Assembly (NCBI GenBank): GCA_943788025.1
Contig: CALSOR010000004.1
Span: 186,001 to 250,000, forward strand
Direction: 5' to 3'
Origin: JABAAE01 sp905480545
Lineage (GTDB): Bacteria; Planctomycetota; Planctomycetia; Pirellulales; Pirellulaceae
DNA: 64,000 bases
Below, piece by piece: positions 37,643-47,189 of the stretch. Each line of letters opens with the position of its first letter. The stretch's first letter is position 1. The notes below the pieces were generated by a model. It had not been told where the DNA came from. It did not search any database and worked only from the letters and a program-made list of their open reading frames with translations. A program made the translations under genes and the position numbers.

Positions 37643-37978
37643 TCACAACGTGACATCCTGGGCTTCTGATTTGCATTTGATCGCCAACCAACAACTCCAT
37701 TCGCCGATGAAGAAGGCCAATTCATTGGCATTTTCAATTGCTTGGCCTTGCATCGCAATGAAACTAGTTGTGCCGCAGATCTTCGGTTTAGCCATGAAGA
37801 GGATGGCTGCCGTTTGGTCAACGTTGAGCGCATGGAATTCGGCCAACGCTTGCTGCGGTTTCTCGTTGTCGATCAATTGTTTAATCTTTGGTGAAGCGTG
37901 TCGCGTCGAGTGTGACGGAGTGTGACTGCCCAAACGATTCTCTTCAGGCACGCCGATGGCGAGAACGATGCGAAACAA
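37643..37978 (-). CDS. Possible small protein of the decayed accessory operon
   Basis: 111 residues, MFRIVLAIGVPEENR at the start and a helical middle (IKQLIDNEKPQQALAEFHAL). The last part (FMAKPKICGTTSFIAMQG) looks coding, but no family is recognised. A second overlapping minus frame (37588-37833) is less protein-like. Same strand as the broken genes to its left, so it may be another remnant. Confidence 0.35.
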   Translation of the reverse strand: MFRIVLAIGVPEENRLGSHTPSHSTRHASPKIKQLIDNEKPQQALAEFHALNVDQTAAILFMAKPKICGTTSFIAMQGQAIENANELAFFIGEWSCWLAIKCKSEAQDVTL

Positions 37979-38019
37979 CGATTAGAAGGACGAAGTCTCC
38001 TGATGATTTTGGGATTCTC

Positions 38020-38419
38020 GAATCACCAAAATTTATAAAAACCACGCGTTCGACGAACGTTGGGAATTGCTTGAAAGAGAATCAGAATCGACGGTCGAAT
38101 TCCTTCAAAGACTTGATCTGTTCGCCTGTGATCTAGGCCAAGCTGCACCGAATCATGGGGACGATCCACCGTTGAAAAAATGGTGACCCGCGTCATTCAT
38201 ATCGTGCCCATCGGTCATTACCTTCGCGAGTTGATCATCGATGGCGAAACCCGATTCATTTGTAAAGAGCCAAAAGACTTTCGCGAATATGCCCAATAAT
38301 TGGCAAGCGATCTCACTTTGCGAAAAAAGATGTCGCGTGCAGGTCGTGCTCTTGCCGAAACGAAATTGTGCAACACCGATGAACATCGCAAAATCTAGCT
38401 CGAGGCGTTGGATGTTTGA
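38020..38419 (+). pseudogene. C-terminal remnant of a family 4 glycosyltransferase
   Basis: One frame reads FDERWELLERESESTVEFLQ, then RLDLFACDLGQAAPNHGD and a TGA. Another frame carries ESWGRSTVEKM-VTRVIHIVP-IGHYLRELIIDGETRFICK and KEPKDFREYAQ, then TAA, LASDLTLRKKMSRAGRALAE and TKLCNTDEHRKI, then TAG. ESWGRSTVEAM-like and LIxDGExGFxxKDPxDF text is typical of the GT-B C-terminal domain. Two stops and at least one frameshift kill it, and no N-terminal domain is left. Confidence 0.7.
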
Positions 38420-38694
38420 ATAGCCTGAATAAACCATTTCATATTGCTGGAATCACTTTACGGTAAAATCCTTGCTTTAGAATATAAGCGGGGCTTCCGG
38501 AAGTTTGACGTGAGCCTTGAATTTTCTGTACCAGAACATGTGAATCCATTTACATCCGAAATAGAAGCGGCCAACGCTAACTCGTCTTGAGCTTCCTCAG
38601 CAGACGCTTATTCCAATAGAATTAAAAGACAAAAAGTAAGGCTTACGCTTAATCGTTGTCAAATTATTTTAGTCGTGTCTTTATCTGAAGCTTC

Positions 38695-41112
38695 ATGTCT
38701 CAAGCTGCAAAACCTGATTCCAACAAAGTTAAACCGAGAGGGTATTTGGCGTCGGTGCCACCTCAGGAAATTTTACCCATCATCGACTCGAAATTTGAAA
38801 CGTCGGTGAAAGGCATTTACGTGATCGGGGACGCAACAGGATTCCCACTTGTCAAAGTTGCGGCGAACCAGGGCCGACAGGTCATCGAGCGGATGGCCGC
38901 CGATTCAGTAGTCAATCCAAGCTCCGATGAAGGACTTGACCTTGTAATCATCGGCGGCGGACCGGCTGGTATCTCTGCAGCAATCGAAGCGACCAAGTTG
39001 GGTTGGAATACGGTCATCCTAGAACGCAACAAGCTCGCCAGTACGGTTCGCAGTTTTCCTCCGGGAAAAATGGTCTATGCGGAACCGCGTGCGATGGCCA
39101 ACGAAAGTGAACTTGATGTTTCAGCAGACCACGACAAAGATGAATTCCTGGAAATGATTCGCGTGTCGGTTGAGCAAAAAAAGCTTCATGTGAAAGAAGA
39201 CACGGAGGTAGTCCGTGTTCGCAAAAACACCAACAATCAGTTCGATATCGAGCTGAAAAACGGAAAGTTTTTTCCCTGCAAGAGAGTGATCATCGCCATT
39301 GGACGCCAAGGACAGCCTCGCTTGCTGACCCTACCGGGTGCGGATAAATCTCACAAAGTCACTTATCGCTTTCACTCCGTCGACGATTATGTAAATAAAA
39401 ATGTCCTAATTGTTGGCGGTGGAAACTCGGCGATCGAAGCAGCATTGGCACTTTGCGAGAAAAACGATGTGACGCTTTCCTATCGAGGTGACAACTTCTA
39501 TCGGGCCAAAGAAGAAAATCGTGCACTGATCGACACCGCCGCTGATTCCGGCAAACTCAAGATCATTTTCGACAGCAATGTTACGGAAATCCGTGAAGAC
39601 GAAGTTGACCTAAACGTCGGCGATCAAACAGTCACGATTGGCAACGATAGCGTGATTGTTCAAATTGGAACGTTGCCTCCGATCGCCTTCCTTCACGACA
39701 TTGGAATCGAAATGGATGGAATCTGGACAACGAAACGTTTCGTCTGGGCTGGAATTGGAATCGCTGTTGGATTCTTTCTTTATTTCATCGCGAAGCACTT
39801 TGTGCTGCTTTCAGAAAAAGCAGGCGAAGGCCATTGGTATCTGCCGTTGTTTTCCTGGTTTGACCCGACTGAAACGAGTGTCAAGTCGCTGAATGATGGG
39901 TTTCTGGTTCCATTAAGTACTTTTATTTGCTTCGCACTACCGATTCCGTGGCTACTGCTTTTGGGACTGGTTCTGATCAACAAGAGCCTTTCGTTTAAAA
40001 AGAAGCAACCACTTTACAATGTATCAGGCGCCACGCTTTACCTCATTTTAGGGGCGCTCGTTTATTATTTGAACTTCACGGCACCAACTGTTTTTACGAT
40101 CGATTCGACAGCAGCGGGAAATGGACCTTATCATCTTCCCGGTTTCGAGTGGTTGTTTTATGTCGTACCAGAGTACTTTGCTGGACTTGGTGGATTCTAT
40201 TACCTTGTTTACTTTTCGGCCATCACAGGATTCGGTTTGTACTGGGCGTTAAAGATCAACCACCCAATCTTGTGGAAACGAAACCTTACGATCATCGTCG
40301 TGCAGTGGACGCTGTGGTGGGGCATCCCAACGTTTCTCGTCGTATTTATTGGAACGAATCCCTGGACGCCATTGTTGTCGCGATCCATTAACGCTTGGCC
40401 ATTGAAGATGGATGCATTTGACGTTGATCCGAGCGTTGTGCGTCCGGGAGATCCTGAATGGTGGTACACCGTTGCTGTCGTTGGCGTGGTTTGGGCAGTA
40501 TTTTTAACCTTTGTGATCATCCCAATATTCACGATTCGATTTGGAAAGATCTACTGCTCATACGTCTGTTCATGTGGCGCGTTGGCGGAAACGGTTGGAA
40601 ATGGGTTTCGCCATCGGGGCCCGAAGGGAGACACGCCTCGAAGACTGGAGAAATACGGTTACATCTTCGTCGCGCTAGCTGCTTTGGCGACGATGGCCTC
40701 GTTGCTGGGTTTCGAGGAACCACTCAACTTCTACAACGTTTGGATTGGAACTTTTCTTGCAGGCGCCTTGGCGATTGGACTTTACCCTTTTCTCGGACAA
40801 AGGATCTGGTGCCGCATGTGGTGTCCCCTTGCGTTTTGGATGAATTTCTGGGGCCGCTGGTCAAAGTTCAAGATCACTCCTGAAAAAGGCAAATGCATTG
40901 ATTGCAACATTTGCAATCAATATTGCCAAATGGGAATCGATATCAAATCACGAGCACTTCAGGGGAAACCGATTACGCTCGTCGATACACCGTGTGTCGG
41001 ATGCGCCGAATGCGTGATGCGATGCCCGATGGAAATTTTGCATTTAGGCGATGTGCCAGACAAAAAGCTGATTCAAATCGGCAACTTGGACGCTACGAGT
41101 ACAAAAGAATAG
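38695..41112 (+). CDS. Flavoprotein oxidoreductase fused to a NapH/NosR-like [4Fe-4S] membrane domain
   Basis: 805 residues. Residues 1-70 carry a GIYVIGDATG motif and a following VKVAANQGRQVIERM helix, which in thioredoxin-reductase-like proteins is the C-terminal FAD segment. Residues 80-345 hold GGGPAG (87-92) and GGGNSA (241-246) dinucleotide-binding folds, but no redox CxxC, as in YpdA-type enzymes. From residue about 349 there are about 8 membrane helices. The motifs YCSYVCSCGAL and WCRMWCPL are those of NapH/NosR proteins. Two ferredoxin-type clusters follow (CIDCNICNQYC, CVGCAECVMRCPM). It presumably passes electrons from NAD(P)H through flavin and Fe-S centres to a membrane or periplasmic acceptor. 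A DUF547 gene follows after 6 bases. Confidence 0.85.
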   Translation: MSQAAKPDSNKVKPRGYLASVPPQEILPIIDSKFETSVKGIYVIGDATGFPLVKVAANQGRQVIERMAADSVVNPSSDEGLDLVIIGGGPAGISAAIEATKLGWNTVILERNKLASTVRSFPPGKMVYAEPRAMANESELDVSADHDKDEFLEMIRVSVEQKKLHVKEDTEVVRVRKNTNNQFDIELKNGKFFPCKRVIIAIGRQGQPRLLTLPGADKSHKVTYRFHSVDDYVNKNVLIVGGGNSAIEAALALCEKNDVTLSYRGDNFYRAKEENRALIDTAADSGKLKIIFDSNVTEIREDEVDLNVGDQTVTIGNDSVIVQIGTLPPIAFLHDIGIEMDGIWTTKRFVWAGIGIAVGFFLYFIAKHFVLLSEKAGEGHWYLPLFSWFDPTETSVKSLNDGFLVPLSTFICFALPIPWLLLLGLVLINKSLSFKKKQPLYNVSGATLYLILGALVYYLNFTAPTVFTIDSTAAGNGPYHLPGFEWLFYVVPEYFAGLGGFYYLVYFSAITGFGLYWALKINHPILWKRNLTIIVVQWTLWWGIPTFLVVFIGTNPWTPLLSRSINAWPLKMDAFDVDPSVVRPGDPEWWYTVAVVGVVWAVFLTFVIIPIFTIRFGKIYCSYVCSCGALAETVGNGFRHRGPKGDTPRRLEKYGYIFVALAALATMASLLGFEEPLNFYNVWIGTFLAGALAIGLYPFLGQRIWCRMWCPLAFWMNFWGRWSKFKITPEKGKCIDCNICNQYCQMGIDIKSRALQGKPITLVDTPCVGCAECVMRCPMEILHLGDVPDKKLIQIGNLDATSTKE

Positions 41113-41118
41113 AACGAC

Positions 41119-42009
41119 ATGAAAAAAGAAAAAACGTACTACGGCCCCTATTTTTGGCTTTGCCTGATCGCCTTTATCGTGCCAATTTTCGTCGCGTACA
41201 AAGCGTTTGACAAAGTATTACCGACCACTAAACCTGTTCCCCACCCCGACGCTTCAGGAGTGGATCACGGAGTGTGGGATTACTTGTTGAAAGCGTACGT
41301 TGAAAATGGATTGGTTGACTATGAAGGCATGAAACGCGATTACCTTTTCAAGAAGTATTTGCAGCAACTGGGTTCGGCAGATATTGAAGCCCTCGCAACC
41401 GAGGATGAAAGGCTGGCTTTGTATTGCAATGCTTACAATGCTTTTGTGATCAACGGAGTGATTACTCACAAAATCAAAGCGACCGTTCAAGAGATTTCCA
41501 CCGAAGATCCATTTGCATTTTTCGCCTTGAAGGAACATGTGCTTGCCAATCGGACGCTCAGCCTAAACGAGCTTGAGCACAATATAATTCGCCCAACATT
41601 CAAGGAACCGCGAGTTCATGTGGGTTTGGTTTGTGCCGCGAAAAGCTGTCCAACGATACGCGTTGAGGCATTTATAGGAAGCCGTATTCGTGAGCAACTG
41701 GAGGATCAAGCCATATTGTTTGCCAACAACCCCACGCATGTACGATTTAACGAGAAAGAAAACGTGATCTACTTGAACGCGATTTTGAATTGGTATGCTA
41801 AAGACTGGGACGCATCAGGCGGCTATTTACCATGGATAAAAAAACGTGTGAATGATTCAAGTTTAGCGCGGCAAATTACACTGGCCGAATCGAAAGGACT
41901 CACTGTCAAATTTTCCGCTTACGACTGGGCACTCAATACGCAGGGCAAATCGGCGAGTTACTACGGCGGGAAGACTGCAGCAGGTTCAGGATCAATTCCA
42001 AACGAGTGA
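41119..42009 (+). CDS. DUF547 protein, probably membrane-anchored
   Basis: 296 residues. The N-terminal helix (YFWLCLIAFIVPIFVAYKAF) is a signal anchor. The DUF547 body contains LVDYEGMKRDY, LALYCNAYNAFVINGVI, LNELEHNIIRPTF, VHVGLVCAAKSCPTIR and VIYLNAILNWYAKDW, the typical YxxxN...CAxxSCP...W series. The function of the family is not established. It lies six bases after the flavoprotein fusion, so it is surely co-transcribed, and the pairing hints at a shared redox or thiol role. A second DUF547 gene converges on it at 42106. Confidence 0.85.
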   Translation: MKKEKTYYGPYFWLCLIAFIVPIFVAYKAFDKVLPTTKPVPHPDASGVDHGVWDYLLKAYVENGLVDYEGMKRDYLFKKYLQQLGSADIEALATEDERLALYCNAYNAFVINGVITHKIKATVQEISTEDPFAFFALKEHVLANRTLSLNELEHNIIRPTFKEPRVHVGLVCAAKSCPTIRVEAFIGSRIREQLEDQAILFANNPTHVRFNEKENVIYLNAILNWYAKDWDASGGYLPWIKKRVNDSSLARQITLAESKGLTVKFSAYDWALNTQGKSASYYGGKTAAGSGSIPNE

Positions 42010-42105
42010 CCCGATTCTAGAAATTTTCCTGACCCAACTGATGCATGAGGCCGCGTTCTCATTTTCCGGAACAAACTCGTCCACCCCACTATCATCTCGC
42101 CTCCT

Positions 42106-42936
42106 CTAATGACCATTCAGGTTCCAGTTATATTGCAAGTAACTCACCGAAACAGAATTCTGATTCGCGATTGCTCTCGCAGATTCAGGCAAATAAGGCG
42201 AAATTGCTCGCAAAACTTCTTCCTGATTTCTTCCGAAGTCTTTCCCGAACCAACTTAAGATCGAGGACATCACAAATTTTTGCCGCTTCGCATCGTACGA
42301 AAAGTTCTTCGCATCCGCAAAGAAATCAGTCGCATTTTTTGAAAGCTGGCTATCGAGTTTTTTTTTGTCGAACGCTTCATTTAACAATTTCGGACAACTG
42401 ACTGACGCACACACAATCGCAAAATGGATTCGTGGTTCACCCATCGGTCGCAGTAGTTGATGCTCGATATCGTCCAATGAATACTCACCACCGCCGACTC
42501 GCAACATCAAGTCCTTCCAAATGTTGTAACCTCCAAATTTCGCAGTGTGATTGCGAATCGACGTCGTCGGATACTCCCGCAGGATGCCTTTGATCGTTAC
42601 GGCGTTATAAGCATTGATCCAAAACGCCAATTGGCCCTCTTTGGATGCATACTTCGTCAGGCTTGCAGAAGAAAGCTCGTCGATATATTGATCCAACATT
42701 GCGACGCCAGCTTCCGATGTCGACCAGTCCTTGTAATGAACCTCTCCCTGATCGTCGACAAAATCCTTGAGGAGCTGATCCCATTTATCGTGCGAAATCG
42801 CATCGATCGAAACTTGATTCTCAGCCGCAACGAAAACTCCAATTCGAACTTTTTTGCCGGATAGAATCATCCCAGTGGGAACCGGCAAAATAAGCAATGC
42901 AAAAACAATAACTCTTAATAGCATAGTCGGACCCAT
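42106..42936 (-). CDS. Second DUF547 protein, secreted
   Basis: 276 residues with a signal peptide (LLRVIVFALLILPVPTGMIL). Same DUF547 signatures as its neighbour (VHYKDWSTSEAG, LAFWINAYNAVTIKGIL, LDDIEHQLLRPMG, FAIVCASVSCPKLLNEAF, FVMSSILSWFGKDFGRN) with the conserved SCP cysteine. The two copies converge with a 96-base gap and share only moderate identity, so the duplication is old. A 14-nt direct repeat (CCGGACAATTTTGC, two copies near 42960) lies just upstream of its start. Confidence 0.85.
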   Translation of the reverse strand: MGPTMLLRVIVFALLILPVPTGMILSGKKVRIGVFVAAENQVSIDAISHDKWDQLLKDFVDDQGEVHYKDWSTSEAGVAMLDQYIDELSSASLTKYASKEGQLAFWINAYNAVTIKGILREYPTTSIRNHTAKFGGYNIWKDLMLRVGGGEYSLDDIEHQLLRPMGEPRIHFAIVCASVSCPKLLNEAFDKKKLDSQLSKNATDFFADAKNFSYDAKRQKFVMSSILSWFGKDFGRNQEEVLRAISPYLPESARAIANQNSVSVSYLQYNWNLNGH

Positions 42937-43096
42937 GTTTTCTGATGTGGCTCAACGATCCGGACAATTTTGCCCGGACAATTTTGCGCTCGGACAAATC
43001 CACGACGTCCAAATCGAGCGTGCATTACACCCTTGCTGATAAAATCTCGAATCGCGGATAGTAGTGTTCTAGCCAAGGTAACTTCATGATGTTCGC

Positions 43097-44522
43097 CTAT
43101 TTGGCCATGTTCGCATTTGCCGCGGCGTATGCTTGATGCCCAGTCGAATTCCCTGGAAGAACAGGATGTTGTTTCGCTGGAATAAACTTTGCATGCTGTT
43201 CAACGATGGATTGACTCAACGGGTCAGCGGCGACATTACTCCACTCATGTGGATCATTCTGCAAGTCATACAATTCCCGAGAACCATCGAGGTACTGAAT
43301 CAATCGATAACGCTCAGAGCGAATGGAGTAATTCCCTAAACCAAAACTGGTGATCGCAGGATGCCCCCATTCACCTATTGGATTTTTCATCAGCGGTACC
43401 AGGCTTTGGCCCTCCTGATTGGAGTCCGCTGGCAATCCAGCCAATTCCAAAAGCGTCGGAAAGACATCCAAAAGCTCCGCAGGCTTACGAATGCGTTGAT
43501 TCTTTTGGAAACCTGGCGCCGCAATGACCATGGGAACTCGGGTTCCGTCCTCCCAAAGTGTTCGCTTCGCCCAACGTTGCTTTTCACCCAGATGAAAACC
43601 GTGATCCGAAAACAGAACGACAATCGTATTGTCTGCGTGCTCGCTGGAATTCAAAGCATCCAAAACCATGCCAACGCAATGATCGGCAAACGTCACCGAG
43701 GCAAGATAAGATTGAACGGCGTGATCCCATTGTCCAGCTTTCTTCACCCAATCATGTGTCGGCGAAACGTGTTTCAAATTGGTTAAATCAATCGCGTATT
43801 GACTTAAATCGTCACGGTCATCGTCTCGAACTTTTGGCAGCACAATACCTTTTCGAGGATGCATGTCGAACCATTTTTTCGGCGCATACATTGGGACATG
43901 CGGACGATAAAAACCGACGCCCATGAAAAATGGTTTGTCGTGTTTTTTTCCCAATTGATCGATCGCCCATTTGGCGGCTTTCACGTCGGGCATCGTTTCA
44001 TCTTTTTCAGGAAATGCGCCCCCAATCCCAGAGTGGGTGTCCATGCGGCTGGGAAATCTTTTTTTCTGGCCGCGGACCAAATCCCCCAGATGGCTGATAA
44101 CGCTGAAAAAAACGCTTGTCGCCACCATGAAAAATCTTACCTGTAGCCATCGTTTCATAACCGTTGGCCGCGAAAACTTCAGGCATTGTCTTGACGCCCT
44201 TTAGGACCGGAGCCTTCTTTAAATCTGGCGATAGAAAATAAACGCCAGTTGTATGTGGATAGCGACCGGTCATCATGCTCGCTCGAGATGGGTTGCAAAC
44301 CGGCGACTGACAATGGGCGTTTTCAAACAAGGATCCCATTTCAGCAAGTCGATCAATGTTTGGTGTTCTTGCCTGCGGATGGCCATCAAGGCACCCCACC
44401 CAATCATTGAGATCATCGATTGAAATCAGCACAATGTTAGGTTTCTCCGTCGCCAAGCCAAGTGCAGGTCCATTTAGAAAAATCAGCAAAAAGCCAAACG
44501 CAAAAAAGATTCTCTTGATCAT
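43097..44522 (-). pseudogene. Secreted sulfatase interrupted by one extra base
   Basis: Two frames together make one complete sulfatase. The 5' half starts at ATG 44522 with a signal peptide (MIKRIFFAFGFLLIFLNGPA), NIVLISIDDLNDW and the formylglycine signature C76-N-P-S-R. It stops at 44007. The second frame carries AFPEKDETMPDVKAAKWAI, FYRPHVPMYAP, VVLFSDHGFHLGEKQRW and LDVFPTLLELAGL to the stop at 43097. Removing one base from the five-C run at 44019-44023 (plus strand) joins them in frame. The type is closest to iduronate-2-sulfatase-like planctomycete enzymes. A real mutation and a homopolymer sequencing error are both possible. Confidence 0.85.
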
Positions 44523-44622
44523 CAGGGACAAATTCAGGCTGAGGTTGAAACGAATTTTAAAATCAACAAAACGGCATTTACATAACTCTCGCCTGCACGA
44601 TTGATCATGCAAATGCTCCATG

Positions 44623-44971
44623 AAAACGCATTCAAAAGCTTAGTCTAGCCGATTGCGGAACAGCGGGCACTTGATTTTCCAAAGCAGCCGTTGATTCTTC
44701 GGGAGATCAGCGGCTCAAAAGTACCAAAAGTGATGAAACCGGTGGACGCCCACGCGGAAACTGCATCTTAAAACCTCGCTAAATATCCTTCCCGATGAAA
44801 CGATTCCTGATCCAATCGCACCTCCCGATACAATTGGCGCGACCCATAGAAGCTTTCGGGAAAATTGATTCTCATCCATCTAATCGACCAGATTTTCCTC
44901 CCTTCAACTCGAAGTTCGACCTAACTTTTCGGTTGGATTGACTGAATTCACACACAATCGTTGGATAAACG
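44623..44971. other. 350-base divergent intergenic region, no recognised feature
   Basis: Lies between the sulfatase 5' end and the first TadE gene and must carry both promoters. No distinct promoter box, hairpin or operator was recognised. Confidence 0.5.
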
Positions 44972-45382
44972 ATGAGCAGCAGAAAAGAAAATCGTGACGG
45001 CATCGCCACAAGCGAATTAGCAATTTGCCTTCCGATCCTTATCCTGCTTACGCTGGCGGTTCTTGAAACGTGTACGGTCATCTTTTTGAAGGAAACAATA
45101 ACAATCAGCGCCTATGAGGGCGCCCGAGTTGGAATTCGCAAACAGGGGACAGATGCGCAGGTTGCGGCCAAGGTACAAACATTTCTGGAGAGCCGTGGCA
45201 TTATTTTCGAATCAGATTTTGTTGAAATAAGCGATCCAGGATTTGATCAGGCCAGCGACCTCCAAAACATCACAGTAACCGTGAACGTTCCGTGTGACGG
45301 AAACACATACAGCGGTTGGATCTTCTCCGGACGATTCATCTCTGCGAGCGTCACAATGCGTAAAGAGTTTGCCAACCTTTAA
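44972..45382 (+). CDS. TadE-like protein
   Basis: 136 residues. Residues 9-35 (GIATSELAICLPILILLTLAVLETC) show the TadE/TadG pattern: a short basic leader, a Glu after the cleavage-like site and one long hydrophobic helix. The rest is a small extracellular domain (VSITVPF-like strands, NITVTVNVPCDG). Such proteins are minor pseudopilins or accessory proteins of Tad (Flp) pili. The typical tadABC motor genes are not in the window. First gene of a three-gene series with 10-12 base gaps. Confidence 0.85.
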   Translation: MSSRKENRDGIATSELAICLPILILLTLAVLETCTVIFLKETITISAYEGARVGIRKQGTDAQVAAKVQTFLESRGIIFESDFVEISDPGFDQASDLQNITVTVNVPCDGNTYSGWIFSGRFISASVTMRKEFANL

Positions 45383-45392
45383 AAGGATCGAT

Positions 45393-45827
45393 GTGACTCG
45401 CCGACCCCGTAAAAAATGCCAGTCAAAACGATTCGGAGCAACAGCAGTTGAATTCGCTATCGTCGCACCTGTGTTTCTCATGATGATGTTTGCCTGCATG
45501 GAGTTCATTCGGCTGAACATGATCAGAAACCTTGTTCAAGACGCCGCCTATTTTGCAGCTCGCGATGCGATGGTTCCCGGAGCGACGACTGAAGAAGCAA
45601 CTGCCGCTGCCGAGCAAATCCTCAGCTACATGAACACACAGGGAGCAGTGATCTCGATCAATGATGGCGCCGGCGTTCAAGAGGACTCGGAATCTGTCAC
45701 CGTATCAATCACTGTCCCGTTTGCGGAGAACTCCCTGTTTATCCCGTCCTTCTCGAGTGAACTAAATATTTCATCAACCGCCGAGATGAATACAGAACGC
45801 TATTCCGGCTTCTACGACCCAGATTGA
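45393..45827 (+). CDS. Second TadE-like protein
   Basis: 144 residues from a GTG at 45393, 10 bases after the first gene and with AAGGA 5 bases before it. The frame runs open upstream into the first gene, but only this start puts a ribosome site in place. After a basic leader (RRPRKKCQSKRFGATAVEFAI) comes the TadE helix VEFAIVAPVFLMMMFACMEFI and a soluble beta domain. Directly followed, 12 bases on, by the TadG-like gene. Confidence 0.8.
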   Translation: MTRRPRKKCQSKRFGATAVEFAIVAPVFLMMMFACMEFIRLNMIRNLVQDAAYFAARDAMVPGATTEEATAAAEQILSYMNTQGAVISINDGAGVQEDSESVTVSITVPFAENSLFIPSFSSELNISSTAEMNTERYSGFYDPD

Positions 45828-45839
45828 GATGAGTAGCTC

Positions 45840-47171
45840 ATGAGCACCCACATAAAAGACACAACGGCGTTAGAGATGCCTTCGCCCCGTAATACGGCAA
45901 AGCAGTGGACATTTCGTTGTTCTGCTCGATCTCGAAAAGGTGGAATTGTGGTGTTGATGGCGTTGATGCTTCCCATTTTATTTGTGCTGGCAGCATTTAC
46001 CATCAACATTTCCTACCTCCAGCTGACCAAGACGGAACTGATGGTCGCGACCGATGCATCGGCCCGCGCTGGAGGACGTGCGATCAGTTACTACCAAAAT
46101 GTCGACGATGCAAAAACCGCAGCTCAAATCACCGCAGCGTTAAACAAGGTTGCCGGTCAACCACTGCAAATCAGTTTTGACGACGGCGACAACGAAATTG
46201 AATTTGGAGCATCAGAAACTTCAGGTGCTAACACACGCTATGAATTTACAAAACTCTCTACCTCTTCCATTTCAAGTGGCCTCAACACGGCAAGCGCAAT
46301 TCGGGTCACGGGTAAGCTGACCACCGATTCCTTAAATGGATCAATCACTGGAATCTTCCCCAGCATGGGACTTAGCAACACTTTCAACCTAACGTCCCAA
46401 GCCGTTGCCATGCAGCTTGATCGAGACATTGCTTTGATTTTGGATCGTTCAGGGTCGATGGATTCAATCAATGACAACACCTTCCCCTACGGCTACAATC
46501 CGTGGTCGACGTCAGCCATGAATGCGGCTGTCGCGGAAGGAATTCTCTACACTCGTTACCGCAACTATCGAACTTATTACTACTATTCATCGGGGCAAAA
46601 CCAGGTGACGTACTGGAACTGGCTTTACACGGACCATTTCTACATTGGGAGTGAAGGACCGTACGAAACGTTGTGGCAGAGCCTCGTCGGTGCAGTCGAC
46701 ACGTTTTTGACCGTACTCGAAGGAACCGACCAAAGTGAACAAGTCTCTGTCGCAACCTACTCAAGTTCGGCCCGCCTCGATTTGAACCTGGTGACGGACT
46801 ACGATCTCGTCCGATCAACGTTATCTGGAATTGATCCGAACGGAGCAACCGGAATCGGTTACGGCCTGCAAACCGGAATGCCGTCGCTCATGGACAGCTT
46901 TGCACGCCCCTTTGCAGCAAAGACCATTATTTTAATGACGGATGGAATCCATAACACTGGGACGAATCCGATTGATGCAGCAACATCGATCGCCGCTCAA
47001 TACAACGTCATTATCCATACCGTGACATTTGGACCGGGTGCCGATCAAGCAACGATGCAGTCGGTTGCAAATATTGGCGGCGGACTTCACTACCATGCCG
47101 ATACATCGGAAGAGCTGCTCTCCGTTTTTGAACAAATCGCTAACAATCTACCAACATTAATTACACAGTAA
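45840..47171 (+). CDS. TadG-like protein with von Willebrand factor A domain
   Basis: 443 residues. Residues 35-62 (GIVVLMALMLPILFVLAAFTI) are the TadG-type Flp-pilus assembly helix. A vWA domain begins near residue 192 (QLDRDIALILDRSGSM) with the metal-site motif D202-R-S-G-S206, and continues with KTIILMTDGIHNTGTN and a C-terminal IHTVTFGPGADQ. The middle has a Tyr-rich insert (YRNYRTYYYYSS) unusual for the fold, near residue 240. Planctomycetes have many such TadE/TadG-vWA sets; the role is probably surface attachment. Confidence 0.85.
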   Translation: MSTHIKDTTALEMPSPRNTAKQWTFRCSARSRKGGIVVLMALMLPILFVLAAFTINISYLQLTKTELMVATDASARAGGRAISYYQNVDDAKTAAQITAALNKVAGQPLQISFDDGDNEIEFGASETSGANTRYEFTKLSTSSISSGLNTASAIRVTGKLTTDSLNGSITGIFPSMGLSNTFNLTSQAVAMQLDRDIALILDRSGSMDSINDNTFPYGYNPWSTSAMNAAVAEGILYTRYRNYRTYYYYSSGQNQVTYWNWLYTDHFYIGSEGPYETLWQSLVGAVDTFLTVLEGTDQSEQVSVATYSSSARLDLNLVTDYDLVRSTLSGIDPNGATGIGYGLQTGMPSLMDSFARPFAAKTIILMTDGIHNTGTNPIDAATSIAAQYNVIIHTVTFGPGADQATMQSVANIGGGLHYHADTSEELLSVFEQIANNLPTLITQ

Positions 47172-47189
47172 TCAAGAAATTCCAGCACC

